From Olsenella sp. An285 (lineage in GTDB: Bacteria > Actinomycetota > Coriobacteriia > Coriobacteriales > Atopobiaceae), in assembly GCF_002159625.1 (NCBI RefSeq), contig NZ_NFIZ01000016.1:1-51155 (forward strand): a stretch of 51,155 bases of DNA, given 5' to 3'. Below the pieces are notes generated by a model that made no database searches, was not told the origin of the DNA, and saw only the letters and a program-made list of their open reading frames with translations. The stretch's first letter is position 1; every line of letters starts with the position of its first letter. Positions 15,462 through 24,796 of this stretch are shown here, piece after piece. Made by a program: the position numbers and the translations under genes.

Positions 15462-16945
15462 CAGAACTCCACCTCGCTCAGGTCGTCCAGGGCGGCGATC
15501 GCCTGGTCGACGTACTGCTTCGTCGCGTATGCCGAGAGGTCGGGCGTCGCGCCGGGCGCGCCGTCCTCGCCGTCCTGCCCGGGCGCGCCCTGCGGCCCCT
15601 GCTCGCCGACCTCGCCCTTGAGGCCGGAGAAGGCGAAGGCGAACGTGCGCGCCCCCGGCGTGCCGCCGAGCGTCACGGTCACCGACGGCGTTCCCGTGGA
15701 GGCGTCCACCGTGGCGGTCGCCCCCGTGATCTCGGCGTCCGCGCCGTCCTGCCCATCAGAGCCGGGGGCGCCGTCCTGACCGTCCGCGCCCGGCGCGCCG
15801 TCGGAGCCGTCCGCACCGCGCAGGGCCTCGAGCTGCTCGGCGGTGAAGTCCGCGTAGGTGAAGGCGTCGCCCTTCGGGCCTCGCAGGTTCGCCGAGCTCG
15901 TGCCGCTCGCGCTCGTCACCGTGAGCACGGAGCCGGACCACGAGTGCGTGCAGCTGACGCCGTCCGCGCCCGGCGCGCCGTCCTGCCCGTCCTCGCCATC
16001 TTCGCCCGGAGGCCCCTGCAAGCCCTGCGGGCCGCGCAGCGCCTCCAGCTGCGCCGGCGTGAAGTCCCCGTACGTGAACGGGTCCCCCTTGTCGCCCTTC
16101 TCCCCGTCATCGCCCTTGTCACCCTTGGGTCCGTGCGAGAGGGTGGCGGTGGTGGTGCCCACAGCGTCGGTGACCGTCACCAGCGCGCCCGCCTCGGTCT
16201 GCTCGACCTTCGCGGTCGGGCTCACGCCGTCGGCCCCGTCCGCGCCCGGCGCGCCGTCTTCGCCGTCGGCGCCCGGCAGGCCGTCCGCCCCGTCGAAGTC
16301 GCCGCGCTCTGCGGCGGCGAGCAGCTCGTCCTTCGCCTGCGTCGCCGCGGCGGCGGCCGCGTTGGCGGCGGCGACCGCGCCGGACGCCCCCTGCGCCGCC
16401 TCGACCGCCTGTCCCGCCGTGGCCACCGCGCCCTGGGCCGTCGTCACGGCCTCCTGTGCCTTGGCCACGGCGTCGGCGATGACGCCGTCCGCGTCCTCGA
16501 ACTTCTTGAGCGCGTCGAGAAAGAGCGAGTACCCGTCGGAGCCCCCGCCCTCGCCGCCGACGAGCGCCGGCCCCACCAGCACCGCGAAGCTCAGAGACGA
16601 GAGCGTACGCTCGTCCCAGGAGACCATGACCTGGGCGTCCACGGTACCCTCGGCCCGCGCCATCGCGGCGGGCCAGAACACGCGGAACTTGCCCGTCTCG
16701 GCGTCTACCTCCTCGAGCGGCTCGCAGCCGCGCACGCGCAGCTCCCGGTGGCGCCACAGCAGGTAGAGCGAGGCGCCCGTCAGGTCCGCCGCCTCCCCGC
16801 CGCGCGTCACCGAGAGCGCGATCCCGCGCCCCTCCGCGTCCGCCGGCGATGCCACGAACGGCCCCGCGAAGGGCGCGTCGCACTCGTCCCAGACGACCTC
16901 GCGCAGCCCGTCGCCGTCCAGCGGGAACGTGCTCTCGTCAGCCAT
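15461..16945 (-). CDS. Baseplate/tail-fibre protein with BppU-like N-terminus and collagen-like repeats
   Basis: Residues 1-130 resemble the BppU/DUF2479 N-terminal domain that attaches to the baseplate. Residues 135-215 form an alanine-rich coiled coil. The rest alternates Gly-X-Y collagen-like stretches with beta segments and two FTYxDFTxxQLEALRG repeats. This architecture is common in trimeric phage fibres. It starts 1 nt after the tail endopeptidase stop and is co-transcribed with neighbouring tail genes. Confidence 0.8.
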   Translation of the reverse strand: MADESTFPLDGDGLREVVWDECDAPFAGPFVASPADAEGRGIALSVTRGGEAADLTGASLYLLWRHRELRVRGCEPLEEVDAETGKFRVFWPAAMARAEGTVDAQVMVSWDERTLSSLSFAVLVGPALVGGEGGGSDGYSLFLDALKKFEDADGVIADAVAKAQEAVTTAQGAVATAGQAVEAAQGASGAVAAANAAAAAATQAKDELLAAAERGDFDGADGLPGADGEDGAPGADGADGVSPTAKVEQTEAGALVTVTDAVGTTTATLSHGPKGDKGDDGEKGDKGDPFTYGDFTPAQLEALRGPQGLQGPPGEDGEDGQDGAPGADGVSCTHSWSGSVLTVTSASGTSSANLRGPKGDAFTYADFTAEQLEALRGADGSDGAPGADGQDGAPGSDGQDGADAEITGATATVDASTGTPSVTVTLGGTPGARTFAFAFSGLKGEVGEQGPQGAPGQDGEDGAPGATPDLSAYATKQYVDQAIAALDDLSEVEF

Positions 16946-16946
16946 G

Positions 16947-18119
16947 TCAGAACTCCCTCTCGCCCAGGTCCTCGTAGGACGCCACCGTGTCTGACGCCGT
17001 CGCCGCCGTCTCCTCGACCGCCGTCACGCGCGCGGCCACGTCTGCCGAGGCCGCCCACGTCGTGCGCTCGACCGTGCCCAGCGTGAGACGCACAACGGGC
17101 TTGCCCTCGCCGAGCTCGCGCACGCGCCGCACGCAGCGGGCGCGCAGATGCCACTCGGGCTTGCGCGACGAGTCGATCACCGCCACGTCGTCGCCCAGCC
17201 GCACGCCCGCGCCGCCGTCCACGGCCGCGACGTCCACCTCGTAGGAGACGCGCGGCTCGCACGCCGCCGCGAGCGCCGCCTCGGTCAGTGCCTTCAGCTC
17301 CGCCGCGTCCTCGCAGTCCGGGAACACCACGTGCCCGAAGCGGTGCGCCCTCCCGCCCGCGTCGTCGGGGCGCCCCCACACCAGGCGCGCGGCCTCGTCG
17401 CCCACCCAGTTGGCGCCGCCGTTCACGGAGCCGAAGGTCAGACGCCGCGTGAACCCGCCCGTCGCCACGCCCTGCTCGTCGTAGATCGGCAGGCCCTTCC
17501 CGTAGCCGTAGAGAGCCGTGAACACCTCGTCCTCGAGCACCGTCCGCGTGCACGCCGCGAGCGTCTTGCCGTGGGAGAAGCGCGCCCCGCGCCACGCGCC
17601 CCGCCGCGCGGGCAGGTTGACCGTCCGCGAGCTCACGCGCCCGCCGGAAACCGCGATCACGGCCTCGGCCTCGCCGCCCCAGACCTCCTCGACGCGCCTG
17701 AGCGCAGCGAGGGCGTTCACGTGGTAGAGCAGGCACCCGCGCGCCGCGTCGCCGACGCCCACGTCGCCCGCGGACCAGCGCGTCACCCCGAGCACGGAGG
17801 AGAGCGCCTGCGCGGCCGTCTTGCTCACGAGCTGGATCTCCTCTACGAAGTCGCCCAGCAGCTCGCAGAGCGACGACTCCGCGTAGACGTGCGCGCGCCC
17901 GCCCAGCGGCTCGTCGGTGCGCACCACCACGTGCTCGCGCCAGACGCCGTCCGTCGGGTCGCGCCACAGCAGCCGCTCGCCCTTCTCGGGGGCGGAGAGG
18001 CAGTCGAACTCGATCGTGTCCTCGCCGCCGATCTCCTCGACGTGCGTGATCCCGCCCACGGCCGGCAGGATCCCCAGCCGCCCGTCAAAGCGGTCGAAGA
18101 GGTAGAGCGTCGGCACCAT
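16947..18119 (-). CDS. Tail-associated structural protein (prophage endopeptidase-tail/Tal family)
   Basis: The 390-residue protein has the opening typical of minor tail proteins that follow Dit ([19 protein letters not shown]), a large beta-rich middle with the GYGKG segment, and a C-terminus with [10 protein letters not shown], as in Prophage_tail/gp37-like hub proteins. Its ATG abuts the Dit stop. It should form the tail hub beneath Dit. No separate peptidase motif was identified, so lytic activity is unproven. Confidence 0.75.
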   Translation of the reverse strand: MVPTLYLFDRFDGRLGILPAVGGITHVEEIGGEDTIEFDCLSAPEKGERLLWRDPTDGVWREHVVVRTDEPLGGRAHVYAESSLCELLGDFVEEIQLVSKTAAQALSSVLGVTRWSAGDVGVGDAARGCLLYHVNALAALRRVEEVWGGEAEAVIAVSGGRVSSRTVNLPARRGAWRGARFSHGKTLAACTRTVLEDEVFTALYGYGKGLPIYDEQGVATGGFTRRLTFGSVNGGANWVGDEAARLVWGRPDDAGGRAHRFGHVVFPDCEDAAELKALTEAALAAACEPRVSYEVDVAAVDGGAGVRLGDDVAVIDSSRKPEWHLRARCVRRVRELGEGKPVVRLTLGTVERTTWAASADVAARVTAVEETAATASDTVASYEDLGEREF

Positions 18120-18836
18120 CTAGAGCCACCTCTCCACCCACTCGACGGTATGCGCCGAGCACCCGGAGAAGGCCAGGGTGTGAGAGCCGGGGGCAAGCGA
18201 GAAGAACGTGCTCTCCACGGCCACGTCGGCGGGGGCGGCCTCGCCCTCTACCGTCACGGCCTCGGACGCGAAGTCGAGAAGGACCACGTCCCCGGCTGCG
18301 AACTCGCGCTCCACCAGCACGTATCGCCCCAGGCCGTCGGCCACCTTCACCGAGGAGCCCGCGAGCGCCGTCATCTCCACCACCGGCCACGTCGCCCACG
18401 TGCCGCCGACCGTCAGCGTGCTAGCCGCGCTCGACTTCCCCTCCCCGTAGGCCACCGGGTCGAAGCACGTGAACGCCAGCTCGCAGCTGCCGTCCTCGAA
18501 GAGCGAGTCCCAGTCGGAGGCGTCCGTCACCACGGCGTCGCGCCACGAGAGCCCCGGCTCGCCGGGCAGCTCGAGCTCGGCGCCCGAGGGCGCCACGAGC
18601 CACCTGTACAGCACGTGACGGATCTCCGAGCGCTCGTCCGCACCGAGAGAAATGCCCGCGTCGAGGAAGAGCCGCACGCGCAGGACGCGCGGCGGCAGCT
18701 CGCAGCCCAAGAGCGCCGCGCCCGGCCGCCCCGGCACCATGAGCGCCCTCGGCGAGAGCGCGTGCCCCGCCGGCTCCACCAGCTCGGCCGTCACGTACGG
18801 CGAGAGGTCGTGCCCGTTGTACACGATGGAGCTCAC
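18120..18836 (-). CDS. Distal tail protein (Dit family)
   Basis: The 238-residue protein begins IVYNGHDLSPYVTAELVEP and continues with the VPGRPGAALLGCELPPR segment, matching siphophage Dit N-terminal domains that form the hexameric ring at the tail tip. The C-terminal half is a galectin-like beta domain. The GTG start overlaps the upstream stop. A tape-measure gene would normally precede it; here only a 61-codon frame does. Confidence 0.82.
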   Translation of the reverse strand: MSSIVYNGHDLSPYVTAELVEPAGHALSPRALMVPGRPGAALLGCELPPRVLRVRLFLDAGISLGADERSEIRHVLYRWLVAPSGAELELPGEPGLSWRDAVVTDASDWDSLFEDGSCELAFTCFDPVAYGEGKSSAASTLTVGGTWATWPVVEMTALAGSSVKVADGLGRYVLVEREFAAGDVVLLDFASEAVTVEGEAAPADVAVESTFFSLAPGSHTLAFSGCSAHTVEWVERWL

Positions 18837-19018
18837 AGCCGCCCCCGCGCCCGCCCGTAGGCCGTCGCGCGGCGCTGCTGCTCGCGCCCCATGCGGTCGG
18901 TCTCCGCCGAGCCCGCCCGCTGCTCGCGCGCGCCCTGCGCCGCCCTCTGGAGGGGGTTGCTCTTGCGCACCACGTCGCGGTCGTCCACGCCGCGCCCGGC
19001 CCTAACCCTGTCCGCCAA
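18833..19018 (-). CDS. Short Arg-rich frame before Dit, possible tape-measure remnant
   Basis: The 61-codon frame starts at TTG inside the end of the preceding connector gene and its stop overlaps the Dit start. The product is basic, Arg/Gln-rich and unrelated to anything recognised. It occupies the place of the tape-measure gene, so it could be the surviving C-terminus after a deletion or a genuinely new small gene. A GTG about ten codons in is an alternative start. Confidence 0.35.
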   Translation of the reverse strand: MADRVRAGRGVDDRDVVRKSNPLQRAAQGAREQRAGSAETDRMGREQQRRATAYGRARGRL

Positions 19019-19460
19019 AGTCGATCACCACCGTCAGAATCAGCGTGAACCCCCAGAGCCACCGCCCGGATCCGTCGCGGCCGCGCGGCGCGGACCCGCC
19101 GGAGTCCGCGGCGGCCACCCTGCAGTGCCACCCGTCTCCGGCTCCCGTCCAGGAGTCCCGGCGCAGGTCGCGCTCCACCGCGCGGCACGTCGCCTCGGCG
19201 TCGCGCGGGTCCTCGCAGCACACGAGCACGTCCACGGGCACCCGCCCGCGCTCCGTGCCGTCCGCGAGCCGCGCCTCGCGCTCCCAGGCGCCCTGGGTCA
19301 GCACGATCGGCTCGCAGCAGAGGCGCGCCGGCGGCGGCGAGCAGAACGCGTTGCCGTAGCCCAGCGCTCTGAGCAGCGCGGCCGCCGCGCCGGCGACCCC
19401 GCCGCCCTCGGCGTCCCAGTCGTCCGGCACGTGCGCGCCGAGGGGCTCGGAGCATGCCAT
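19002..19460 (-). CDS. Head-tail joining/minor capsid protein
   Basis: The 152-residue product starts MACSEPLGAHVPDDWDAEGG; it is placed by position as the last head-tail connector (minor capsid or tail-terminator type), with WLWGFTLILTVVIDFGGQ at the end resembling the C-termini of tail-completion proteins. Its ATG overlaps the preceding stop (TGATG). The family match is weak and rests largely on gene order. Confidence 0.55.
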   Translation of the reverse strand: MACSEPLGAHVPDDWDAEGGGVAGAAAALLRALGYGNAFCSPPPARLCCEPIVLTQGAWEREARLADGTERGRVPVDVLVCCEDPRDAEATCRAVERDLRRDSWTGAGDGWHCRVAAADSGGSAPRGRDGSGRWLWGFTLILTVVIDFGGQG

Positions 19461-19789
19461 CAGCCCACCTCCAGCTCCCAGTGGTGCACCTGGCCGCGCA
19501 CCACGCAGCACCGCCTGCAGGCCCTGACCAGCATCGACGGCCCCGCCCCTATGAGCACGCGCGTCCCGGCCGGCACCTCGAGCGCGCCCTCGCTGTTGAC
19601 CGCGTCCACGAACACGGTCCCGTGCCCCGCGTCCGCCGAGCGGTGCGCGTCGGAGACGACCCCCTCCGCGCGCTCGAACCTCACGTGGCGCACGAGGCGG
19701 CTCTCGCCGCGCCCGCCGCCCTCCGCGGGCAGGAACACCAGCATGTCGTCGGGCAGCAGCCTCTTGGGTATCGGCCTCAGGTACCTCAT
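19460..19789 (-). CDS. Minor capsid/connector protein (PF10665-like)
   Basis: The 109-residue protein begins MRYLRPIPKRLLPDDMLVF and has a short beta-barrel-like body ending in WELEVG, as in small stopper or minor-capsid proteins placed after the gp6-like connector. The start at 19789 overlaps the end of the upstream gene. A RACRRCC cysteine cluster is present. The assignment combines motif resemblance and order. Confidence 0.6.
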   Translation of the reverse strand: MRYLRPIPKRLLPDDMLVFLPAEGGGRGESRLVRHVRFERAEGVVSDAHRSADAGHGTVFVDAVNSEGALEVPAGTRVLIGAGPSMLVRACRRCCVVRGQVHHWELEVG

Positions 19790-20172
19790 CGGCGCGCCCC
19801 CGAGAAGCAGAGGCCCGTCCCCGCGAGCTCCGCGAGCGCGGCCTCCCGCGCCACCTCCGAGCCGGTCGCCCCCTCGTCGCGGTAGTTCGTCACCGAGAAG
19901 GACCCGACGGAGAAGCCGCCCACGCGCCCCTCGCCGTACTCGGCGTAGGCGTCGGCCGCCGCGCACACGGCGCGCCGCCAGGCTTCGGCCTGATCGTCGT
20001 CCCACTCATCGCGCACGTCGCGCGCCCCCGTGAGCGCGCCCACGCACCGCACCGCCGCCGGCAGCGCCTCCGCGAGCGCCTCGGCGGAAAGCGCCCCGCC
20101 GTAGCCGTCCTGGTAGAACCCGTAGGAGACGGGCGCGGGGCCGCAGCCCGCCGCGCCCGTCGCCCCGTCCAC
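19786..20172 (-). CDS. Head-tail connector protein (gp6-like)
   Basis: The 128-residue, mainly helical product begins at GTG overlapping the capsid stop (TAGTG). EAWRRAVCAAADAYAEYG followed by FSVGSFSV and alternating Ala/Glu helices matches gp6-like adaptor proteins that bind beneath the portal. It opens the connector cluster right after the major capsid gene. Confidence 0.65.
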   Translation of the reverse strand: MDGATGAAGCGPAPVSYGFYQDGYGGALSAEALAEALPAAVRCVGALTGARDVRDEWDDDQAEAWRRAVCAAADAYAEYGEGRVGGFSVGSFSVTNYRDEGATGSEVAREAALAELAGTGLCFSGARR

Positions 20173-21188
20173 TATGCCAGCGGCGCGCAGGAGACGCGCA
20201 CGCCGTCCAGCTTGTTGTCCAGCAGCTCCACGATGCCGTACTTGCGGTACTTCATCATGTAGCTGTCCAGGTTCTCCAGCTCGTCGGGCGAGAAGACCCT
20301 CGAGGCCACGTGCTTGTCGAACTTGATGACGGCGGAGCGCTCCACGACCATGAAGTTGATCGGGGCGCCCGCGCCCACGAGCTCGTAGTAGCTGGAGAGG
20401 CTGCCCGAGGCCGGGCTCGAGACGGGCGTGTACTGCTCGCCGCTCTTCGTGTAGTAGGTCTTGCCCGAGACCACGGAGGTGTCCTCGGTGAGCTGGTAGG
20501 TCCCCTCGGCGCGCGAGTACCCGAACTGGTCCTCGTCGCCGGAGTTGAGCGCGATCGCGCTGTAGAAGCGCGTCTGCGGCACCTCCACGATCCGGCTGAA
20601 GCGCTCGAGCACGCGGTTGGAGCGCGCCGGGTTCGCCAGGCTGAAGTCGTCCAGCACGCCCTTCAGCGTCGGCGTGATGAAGAGGATGCGGCTCCCGGTC
20701 GTGACCTCCGCCTCGTCCATCGCGTTCGTCGCGGCGCGCAGGCTCGCCAGCACGTCCTCGGCCTCCGCGTCGGCGAAGTCCTCCTCGGTGGGCGTCACGC
20801 CCTCGTGCCCCGCAATCTCGGAGAACGTGAAGGCGTCGGCCTCGGGCGCCACCTGCGTGCGCTGGAGCTCGGAGCCCGCCGCCACGAAGCAGTCGAGGAC
20901 GCCCGCCTCCTCGACGTCCATGACGTCGGCCAGCAGCTTGATGCCGCGGTCGTAGTTGAACGTCTTGGTCTCGAACTCGTAGGTGATCGAGCCCGTCTTG
21001 TACCCGACGTTGCGGGTGTAGTCGCCGAGCCCAGTCACCTCGATCTTCGGGACCATGATCTCCTTGGCGTTGCGCCCGGCGCGCGCCATGCGGCGCGGGC
21101 TGTTCAGGCACGTCGAGCACGCGGCCCTCTTGTAGACCTCGTCCAGGACGGCGGTGTAGTTCTTGGTGTACGCGATGCTGTTTGCCAT
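20172..21188 (-). CDS. Major capsid protein
   Basis: The 338-residue protein follows the scaffold gene by 3 nt and has capsid-like sequence: YTRNVGYKTGSITYEFETK, FNYDRGIKLLADVMD and a C-terminal DKHVASRVFSPDELEN. A beta insertion at about residues 240-275 (VVSGKTYYTKSGEQY) resembles small decoration-like domains seen in phage structural proteins. It should form the HK97-fold shell. No other capsid gene occurs in the window. Confidence 0.82.
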   Translation of the reverse strand: MANSIAYTKNYTAVLDEVYKRAACSTCLNSPRRMARAGRNAKEIMVPKIEVTGLGDYTRNVGYKTGSITYEFETKTFNYDRGIKLLADVMDVEEAGVLDCFVAAGSELQRTQVAPEADAFTFSEIAGHEGVTPTEEDFADAEAEDVLASLRAATNAMDEAEVTTGSRILFITPTLKGVLDDFSLANPARSNRVLERFSRIVEVPQTRFYSAIALNSGDEDQFGYSRAEGTYQLTEDTSVVSGKTYYTKSGEQYTPVSSPASGSLSSYYELVGAGAPINFMVVERSAVIKFDKHVASRVFSPDELENLDSYMMKYRKYGIVELLDNKLDGVRVSCAPLA

Positions 21189-21191
21189 CTG

Positions 21192-21722
21192 CTACTCCTC
21201 GCTCTCGGGAAGGCCGGCGATCTTGCGCCAGCGGCTCATCTGCGACGACTCGTCGGCCCCGGCGGCGCCGGCGCTCGGGAGTCCCGTGGCTCCTGCCGGA
21301 GCGGAGGCGGGAGACGCCGAGAAGAGCCACGGCTCCGCGGCCTTCAGCTTCTCGATGTCGTTGTCGTGGTCGGCGAGGAGCGCGCGGGCGGCCTTGACGT
21401 TGCGGGCGCCGGCGAGCTGCAGCTCGAAGCCGACGCGCTCCTCGTCGCCCCTCCGGCGCAGCTCGTCCATCTCCTTGCGGAGCGCCTCCGCGCCCTCGGC
21501 CGTCTTCGCGGCCTCCGCGATTTCGCCCTCGAGCTCCGCGATGCGCGCGTCGCGCTCCTTGAGCGCAGCCTCGTAGTCCGCTCGCGCCTGGGCGGCCGCG
21601 TCACCGCCGGCAGCCGCTGCGCTCACCTGCGCCTGCGACGCCTCATCCTGGTCGTCGCGCTGCGGCGCCTGCTGCCGCGCGACCTCGTCGACCTGCTTCG
21701 CCTCGTCCTGCAAGCCATCCAT
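21192..21722 (-). CDS. Capsid scaffolding protein (GP20/DUF4355-like)
   Basis: The 176-residue product is a long charged coiled coil (about residues 45-110) followed by ARNVKAARALLADHDNDIEK and EPWLFSASP, typical of phage scaffold proteins that guide shell assembly and are then lost. It directly precedes the capsid gene. The gene upstream on the same strand should be a minor head protein, but here the neighbour is a plus-strand SRAP gene. Confidence 0.78.
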   Translation of the reverse strand: MDGLQDEAKQVDEVARQQAPQRDDQDEASQAQVSAAAAGGDAAAQARADYEAALKERDARIAELEGEIAEAAKTAEGAEALRKEMDELRRRGDEERVGFELQLAGARNVKAARALLADHDNDIEKLKAAEPWLFSASPASAPAGATGLPSAGAAGADESSQMSRWRKIAGLPESEE

Positions 21723-21741
21723 CTGCCCGTCCTTCCAGTAA

Positions 21742-21762
21742 GGCGGGCAAAGAAATAGCCCG
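21742..21762. terminator. Hairpin between scaffold and SRAP genes
   Basis: GCGGGC pairs with GCCCGC around an A-rich loop. Weak promoter-like boxes for the SRAP gene follow (TGTCAC at 21793 and GATAAT at 21815). Confidence 0.4.
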
Positions 21763-21852
21763 CACCCAAACGATGGGTACAGGCTATGGGCGTGTCACAA
21801 AGACCCGACGCGGGGATAATGGGGAGAAGGACGAGGGCGAGAGGAGGCCACG

Positions 21853-22470
21853 ATGTGCGTGAGGATGTGCCCGCTCACGATGGAGGAGGCGCAGGCGGTG
21901 CTGGACGCGCGCGCCACTCCCGGCACGCACGCGATCCGCTACATAGAGCGCCCGGACCCCCTGCGCGACGCCCGCCCCGGTAGCCTCGTTCCCGTGTACG
22001 TTCCAAAGGACGATGGACTTGCCGTAGCTCGCCTCACATGGGGCTTCCCGCTCGACGGAAAGCCCAACGCCGTCTTCAACACGCGCATCGAGTCCGCCCT
22101 CGAGCAGCTGCGCCTGGGCAGGCGCGGCATGTGGGCGAAGGCCATAGCGGAAGGCCGCTGCCTCGTGCCCGTGCGCGCCTTCTACGAGGGGCACATGACC
22201 GAGAAGGTCGAGAGCGAGAGGACCGGCAGGCCGGTTCGCCGGCAGTACCTGTTCCGGCTTCCCGGCGCCAGGGCGTTCCTGCTCGCCGCCGTGCGCGAGG
22301 GCGACCGGTTCTCGATCGTCACCACCAGGCCGAACGCCAGCGTGTCGCCCGTCCACGACCGCATGCCACTCGTTCTCGGGCACGGGGAGTCGGGCGTGTG
22401 GCTCGGACCGGACTTTCCAACACTAGGGAGGCGAGACGGCATTTCGCTTATTTCAAGACCGGAGCCCTAG
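21853..22470 (+). CDS. SOS-response-associated peptidase (SRAP/YedK/HMCES family)
   Basis: SRAP proteins form a covalent link to abasic sites in single-stranded DNA through Cys2. This 205-residue product has MC at its start, the VFNTRIES motif, RCLVPVRAFYE with the catalytic glutamate, and VTTRPNASVSPVHDRMPLVL with the conserved histidine. GAGAGGAGG precedes the ATG. It is read opposite to the capsid genes and converges on the TIR-like gene 12 bp away. In a prophage it may protect phage DNA or take part in defence. Confidence 0.88.
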   Translation: MCVRMCPLTMEEAQAVLDARATPGTHAIRYIERPDPLRDARPGSLVPVYVPKDDGLAVARLTWGFPLDGKPNAVFNTRIESALEQLRLGRRGMWAKAIAEGRCLVPVRAFYEGHMTEKVESERTGRPVRRQYLFRLPGARAFLLAAVREGDRFSIVTTRPNASVSPVHDRMPLVLGHGESGVWLGPDFPTLGRRDGISLISRPEP

Positions 22471-22481
22471 CGCCCAAGAGA

Positions 22482-23240
22482 TTAAAACGGGATATACCAG
22501 TCGTTTCGGTCAAGTATGGTTCTAATTCGACTAGCCAAACGTTTCCTGAGAGACTCGCGACCCGCTTCGTTGTTTTCATATACGAGCACGCGGTGATGCT
22601 TGACGTCAAAGGGGACGTCATCGATGGACTGAGAGACTGGGATGACTTCCTTTCCCAAGGCGTGCGCGACACCGGTCTCGTACATTACGTTGGGGTTCTT
22701 GCCCGAGAAATCGACGATCACGATACACGCCGTCCGTATCAGATTCATTATGTCATCGATGAGGATGGATTCCTCCCAGACGTCATCCGCAGCCTTCAGC
22801 GTCAAGTGGTTCTCTCGGCATGCCCGGGCCATGGCGTTTCTGACGTCATCGAATTGTGGGGTGAATGGAATCATCACCGCAGCCATCGAGATGTCGAGTT
22901 TTGAAGCGGCGGATGTTGGGTTCATGGGCCCTCCGTTCGTGCCTTCGGGATGTGATTGGTCTCCGGCGCTCTTGTCGGCAAGCATCTTCTCAACCAGTGC
23001 CAGTGAGTCGGGGTCCTTGCTGTAGAGCTGCCCAATGACGGAAGCGACACATGACGGATAGTCTTCGTCCCCAAAATAGAGGCTCCTCAGGAGCCTGTCG
23101 TGGCCAGTGATGATCGTGCCGTAATTCCCTAGGTACATGGCAAGAAGCTGCCAATCGCCGTTGTCGAAGGTGTCTATGACCCTCCTTACGACTCGATCGA
23201 TAAGCTCAACACGCCTCATGTCAATCATTGGTGCCCCCAA
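22482..23240 (-). CDS. TIR/nucleoside-deoxyribosyltransferase-like effector protein
   Basis: Residues 119-252 match a TIR/deoxyribosyltransferase-like nucleotide-binding fold: VMIPFTPQFDDVRNAM, then ACIVIVDFSGKNPNVMYETG with a likely catalytic glutamate (E188), and VPFDVKHHRVLVY. Residues 1-90 form a separate helical domain (VVRRVIDTFDNGDWQLLAM) that could be an adaptor, joined by a flexible Gly/Ser/Asn linker. It lies 20 bp downstream of the AbiH-like gene in the same operon as a type III restriction system. NAD-consuming or nucleotide-degrading activity is an inference from fold and context. Confidence 0.7.
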   Translation of the reverse strand: MGAPMIDMRRVELIDRVVRRVIDTFDNGDWQLLAMYLGNYGTIITGHDRLLRSLYFGDEDYPSCVASVIGQLYSKDPDSLALVEKMLADKSAGDQSHPEGTNGGPMNPTSAASKLDISMAAVMIPFTPQFDDVRNAMARACRENHLTLKAADDVWEESILIDDIMNLIRTACIVIVDFSGKNPNVMYETGVAHALGKEVIPVSQSIDDVPFDVKHHRVLVYENNEAGRESLRKRLASRIRTILDRNDWYIPF

Positions 23241-23260
23241 GATCGTCTCATCGGACTCAT

Positions 23261-24787
23261 TCAGTCAACCGGCAGCCCGCGAATTATCAGTCTTCCCTCA
23301 AGCAGAAGCTTGTGCATGAGGTTCTTGCCATGATCTGAGTTGTCCATGGTTGCCCCATATGCAACCAGCAGGTTGTTGATCGAGTTTGCGAGCTTCGAGC
23401 GCCGCTCGTTGTTGATCCTCTCCGAGTTATCTGAACTGTCCAGCGGGAAATAGAAGACGAGCACAGTCTCACTCTCGTAAAGATCAACGCCGTCGAATAT
23501 TGACTGGAAGTAGGAGTAGTCTGCCCTGCCGAGCGAGTGCCCGTAGAACTTAATGACGTCGGTCGCATCCTGAAGGTTTGAGCTGTTTGCAGTGCTTATC
23601 AGACCACCAGTCCTCGACCCGCCACGCAGCATGAGACGGTACGTCTTGGTGAACGGGACTGCGACGGGGTTGTCCATGCAGTCCTTGCCGTCTATGCCGA
23701 ATATGATGTCTTCCCCAAGCTTTCCGTGGATGTTGACGAACACGCCGTCGTCGCCCTTGTCGAAGTGGTCTTCGGCAACGCTCGTGTAGTTGAAGCTCAG
23801 AACGGAAGTCGACACATAGAAGTCCTCGTCGCTCTGCTTGCCGTCCTCAACAATCATCCGGCAGAGGTTCCTACATTCCCCGACATACTCGTTGTTGTCG
23901 TCAATCTCCTTGGATAGATGGGCACCGAAAGCCCGCTCGAGCCTTCCCAGATCTCGTTTAAGCAGCTTGACGAAAAACTCTGGAGTGCATTGCTCGTCGG
24001 AGAGCTCGGGGTTGATTGTTAGGACGTAGCGAGCGATGTTGCAAAAGAGATGGGTTCTGTCATCCTCTTCGCCCGCAAGGCGTCTGCCGCCTTCGCGCCA
24101 CACGGTGCATGTCATCCCGTCAGTGAACAGGTCCGCGCGCTTCACTGCCTTAAGCGCGCCCCAGAACAACGACGTCTTGGAGTTTTGGTCAGAGTAGGAG
24201 AGAATCCACCTCTCCATTTCGCCTTCGACGTCGCACCACGCGTCATCTATGTTCGCCTCGAGAATAAAGTCCCAAAGGGTCAGGTCGGAGTCTTCTAATA
24301 CACTCTCCCAAGCTGCCCTGCTGTAACTTTCGATGCCAGCAATCACCTCGAATCGGGGCTTGAAGAAGTCGCCGAATCTCGAGTGGAGCCCGCACTGGAG
24401 GTCGAAGCCGTTCCCCAGGATGATGAGCTGCTGCCAGCTGGACTTCGGATATGAAGAGAGCTCACGATACATAGAAGAATGGTCAGGAATCGTGTAGTTT
24501 GGGGTCATGACCTCAAATGCTCCGCCCAGATCATAATCGGGTAGCTTTAGCGCAGAAGCATCAAAAGCCTTCGTCACCTCGTCCGTCAGAGAAGACGGGA
24601 ACGAGCTGGACAGAGATCCGAAGTCTGTGCCCGCAAGAGCGTCTCGGATAGGGTCAGTTACCGAGCTGGCGATGTCTGCCAGCTTTGACGCCTGGCCAAT
24701 CGCCGAACTGTCAAATTGAGGAATGTGGGAGACGACTCCCTTCGTCGCGTCAGCCGTGCGCCCCTGCCCTTCGCCTAGCTGATCCAA
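23261..24787 (-). CDS. AbiH-family abortive infection protein with N-terminal extension
   Basis: AbiH proteins confer abortive phage resistance by an unknown mechanism. The nucleotide-binding-like LIILGNGFDLQCGLHSRFGDF starts at about residue 121, followed by SFNYTS (331-336), NIHGKL and KFYGHSLGRAD (413-423), in the family order. A 115-residue N-terminal extension rich in Ser/Asp is not part of the usual family. The gene is AT-richer than the phage core. It sits 9 bp downstream of the restriction subunit gene and upstream of the TIR-like gene. Confidence 0.8.
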   Translation of the reverse strand: MDQLGEGQGRTADATKGVVSHIPQFDSSAIGQASKLADIASSVTDPIRDALAGTDFGSLSSSFPSSLTDEVTKAFDASALKLPDYDLGGAFEVMTPNYTIPDHSSMYRELSSYPKSSWQQLIILGNGFDLQCGLHSRFGDFFKPRFEVIAGIESYSRAAWESVLEDSDLTLWDFILEANIDDAWCDVEGEMERWILSYSDQNSKTSLFWGALKAVKRADLFTDGMTCTVWREGGRRLAGEEDDRTHLFCNIARYVLTINPELSDEQCTPEFFVKLLKRDLGRLERAFGAHLSKEIDDNNEYVGECRNLCRMIVEDGKQSDEDFYVSTSVLSFNYTSVAEDHFDKGDDGVFVNIHGKLGEDIIFGIDGKDCMDNPVAVPFTKTYRLMLRGGSRTGGLISTANSSNLQDATDVIKFYGHSLGRADYSYFQSIFDGVDLYESETVLVFYFPLDSSDNSERINNERRSKLANSINNLLVAYGATMDNSDHGKNLMHKLLLEGRLIIRGLPVD

Positions 24788-24796
24788 GCTGCCCCC

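Noticed and set aside
16119-16883. Gly-rich frames overlapping the collagen-like fibre gene
   Set aside because: They are frame-shifted shadows of Gly-X-Y repeats.
18196-18210. GCGAGAAGAACG inside the Dit gene
   Set aside because: It encodes Phe-Phe-Ser within conserved Dit sequence, stands alone, and is not associated with a gene boundary.
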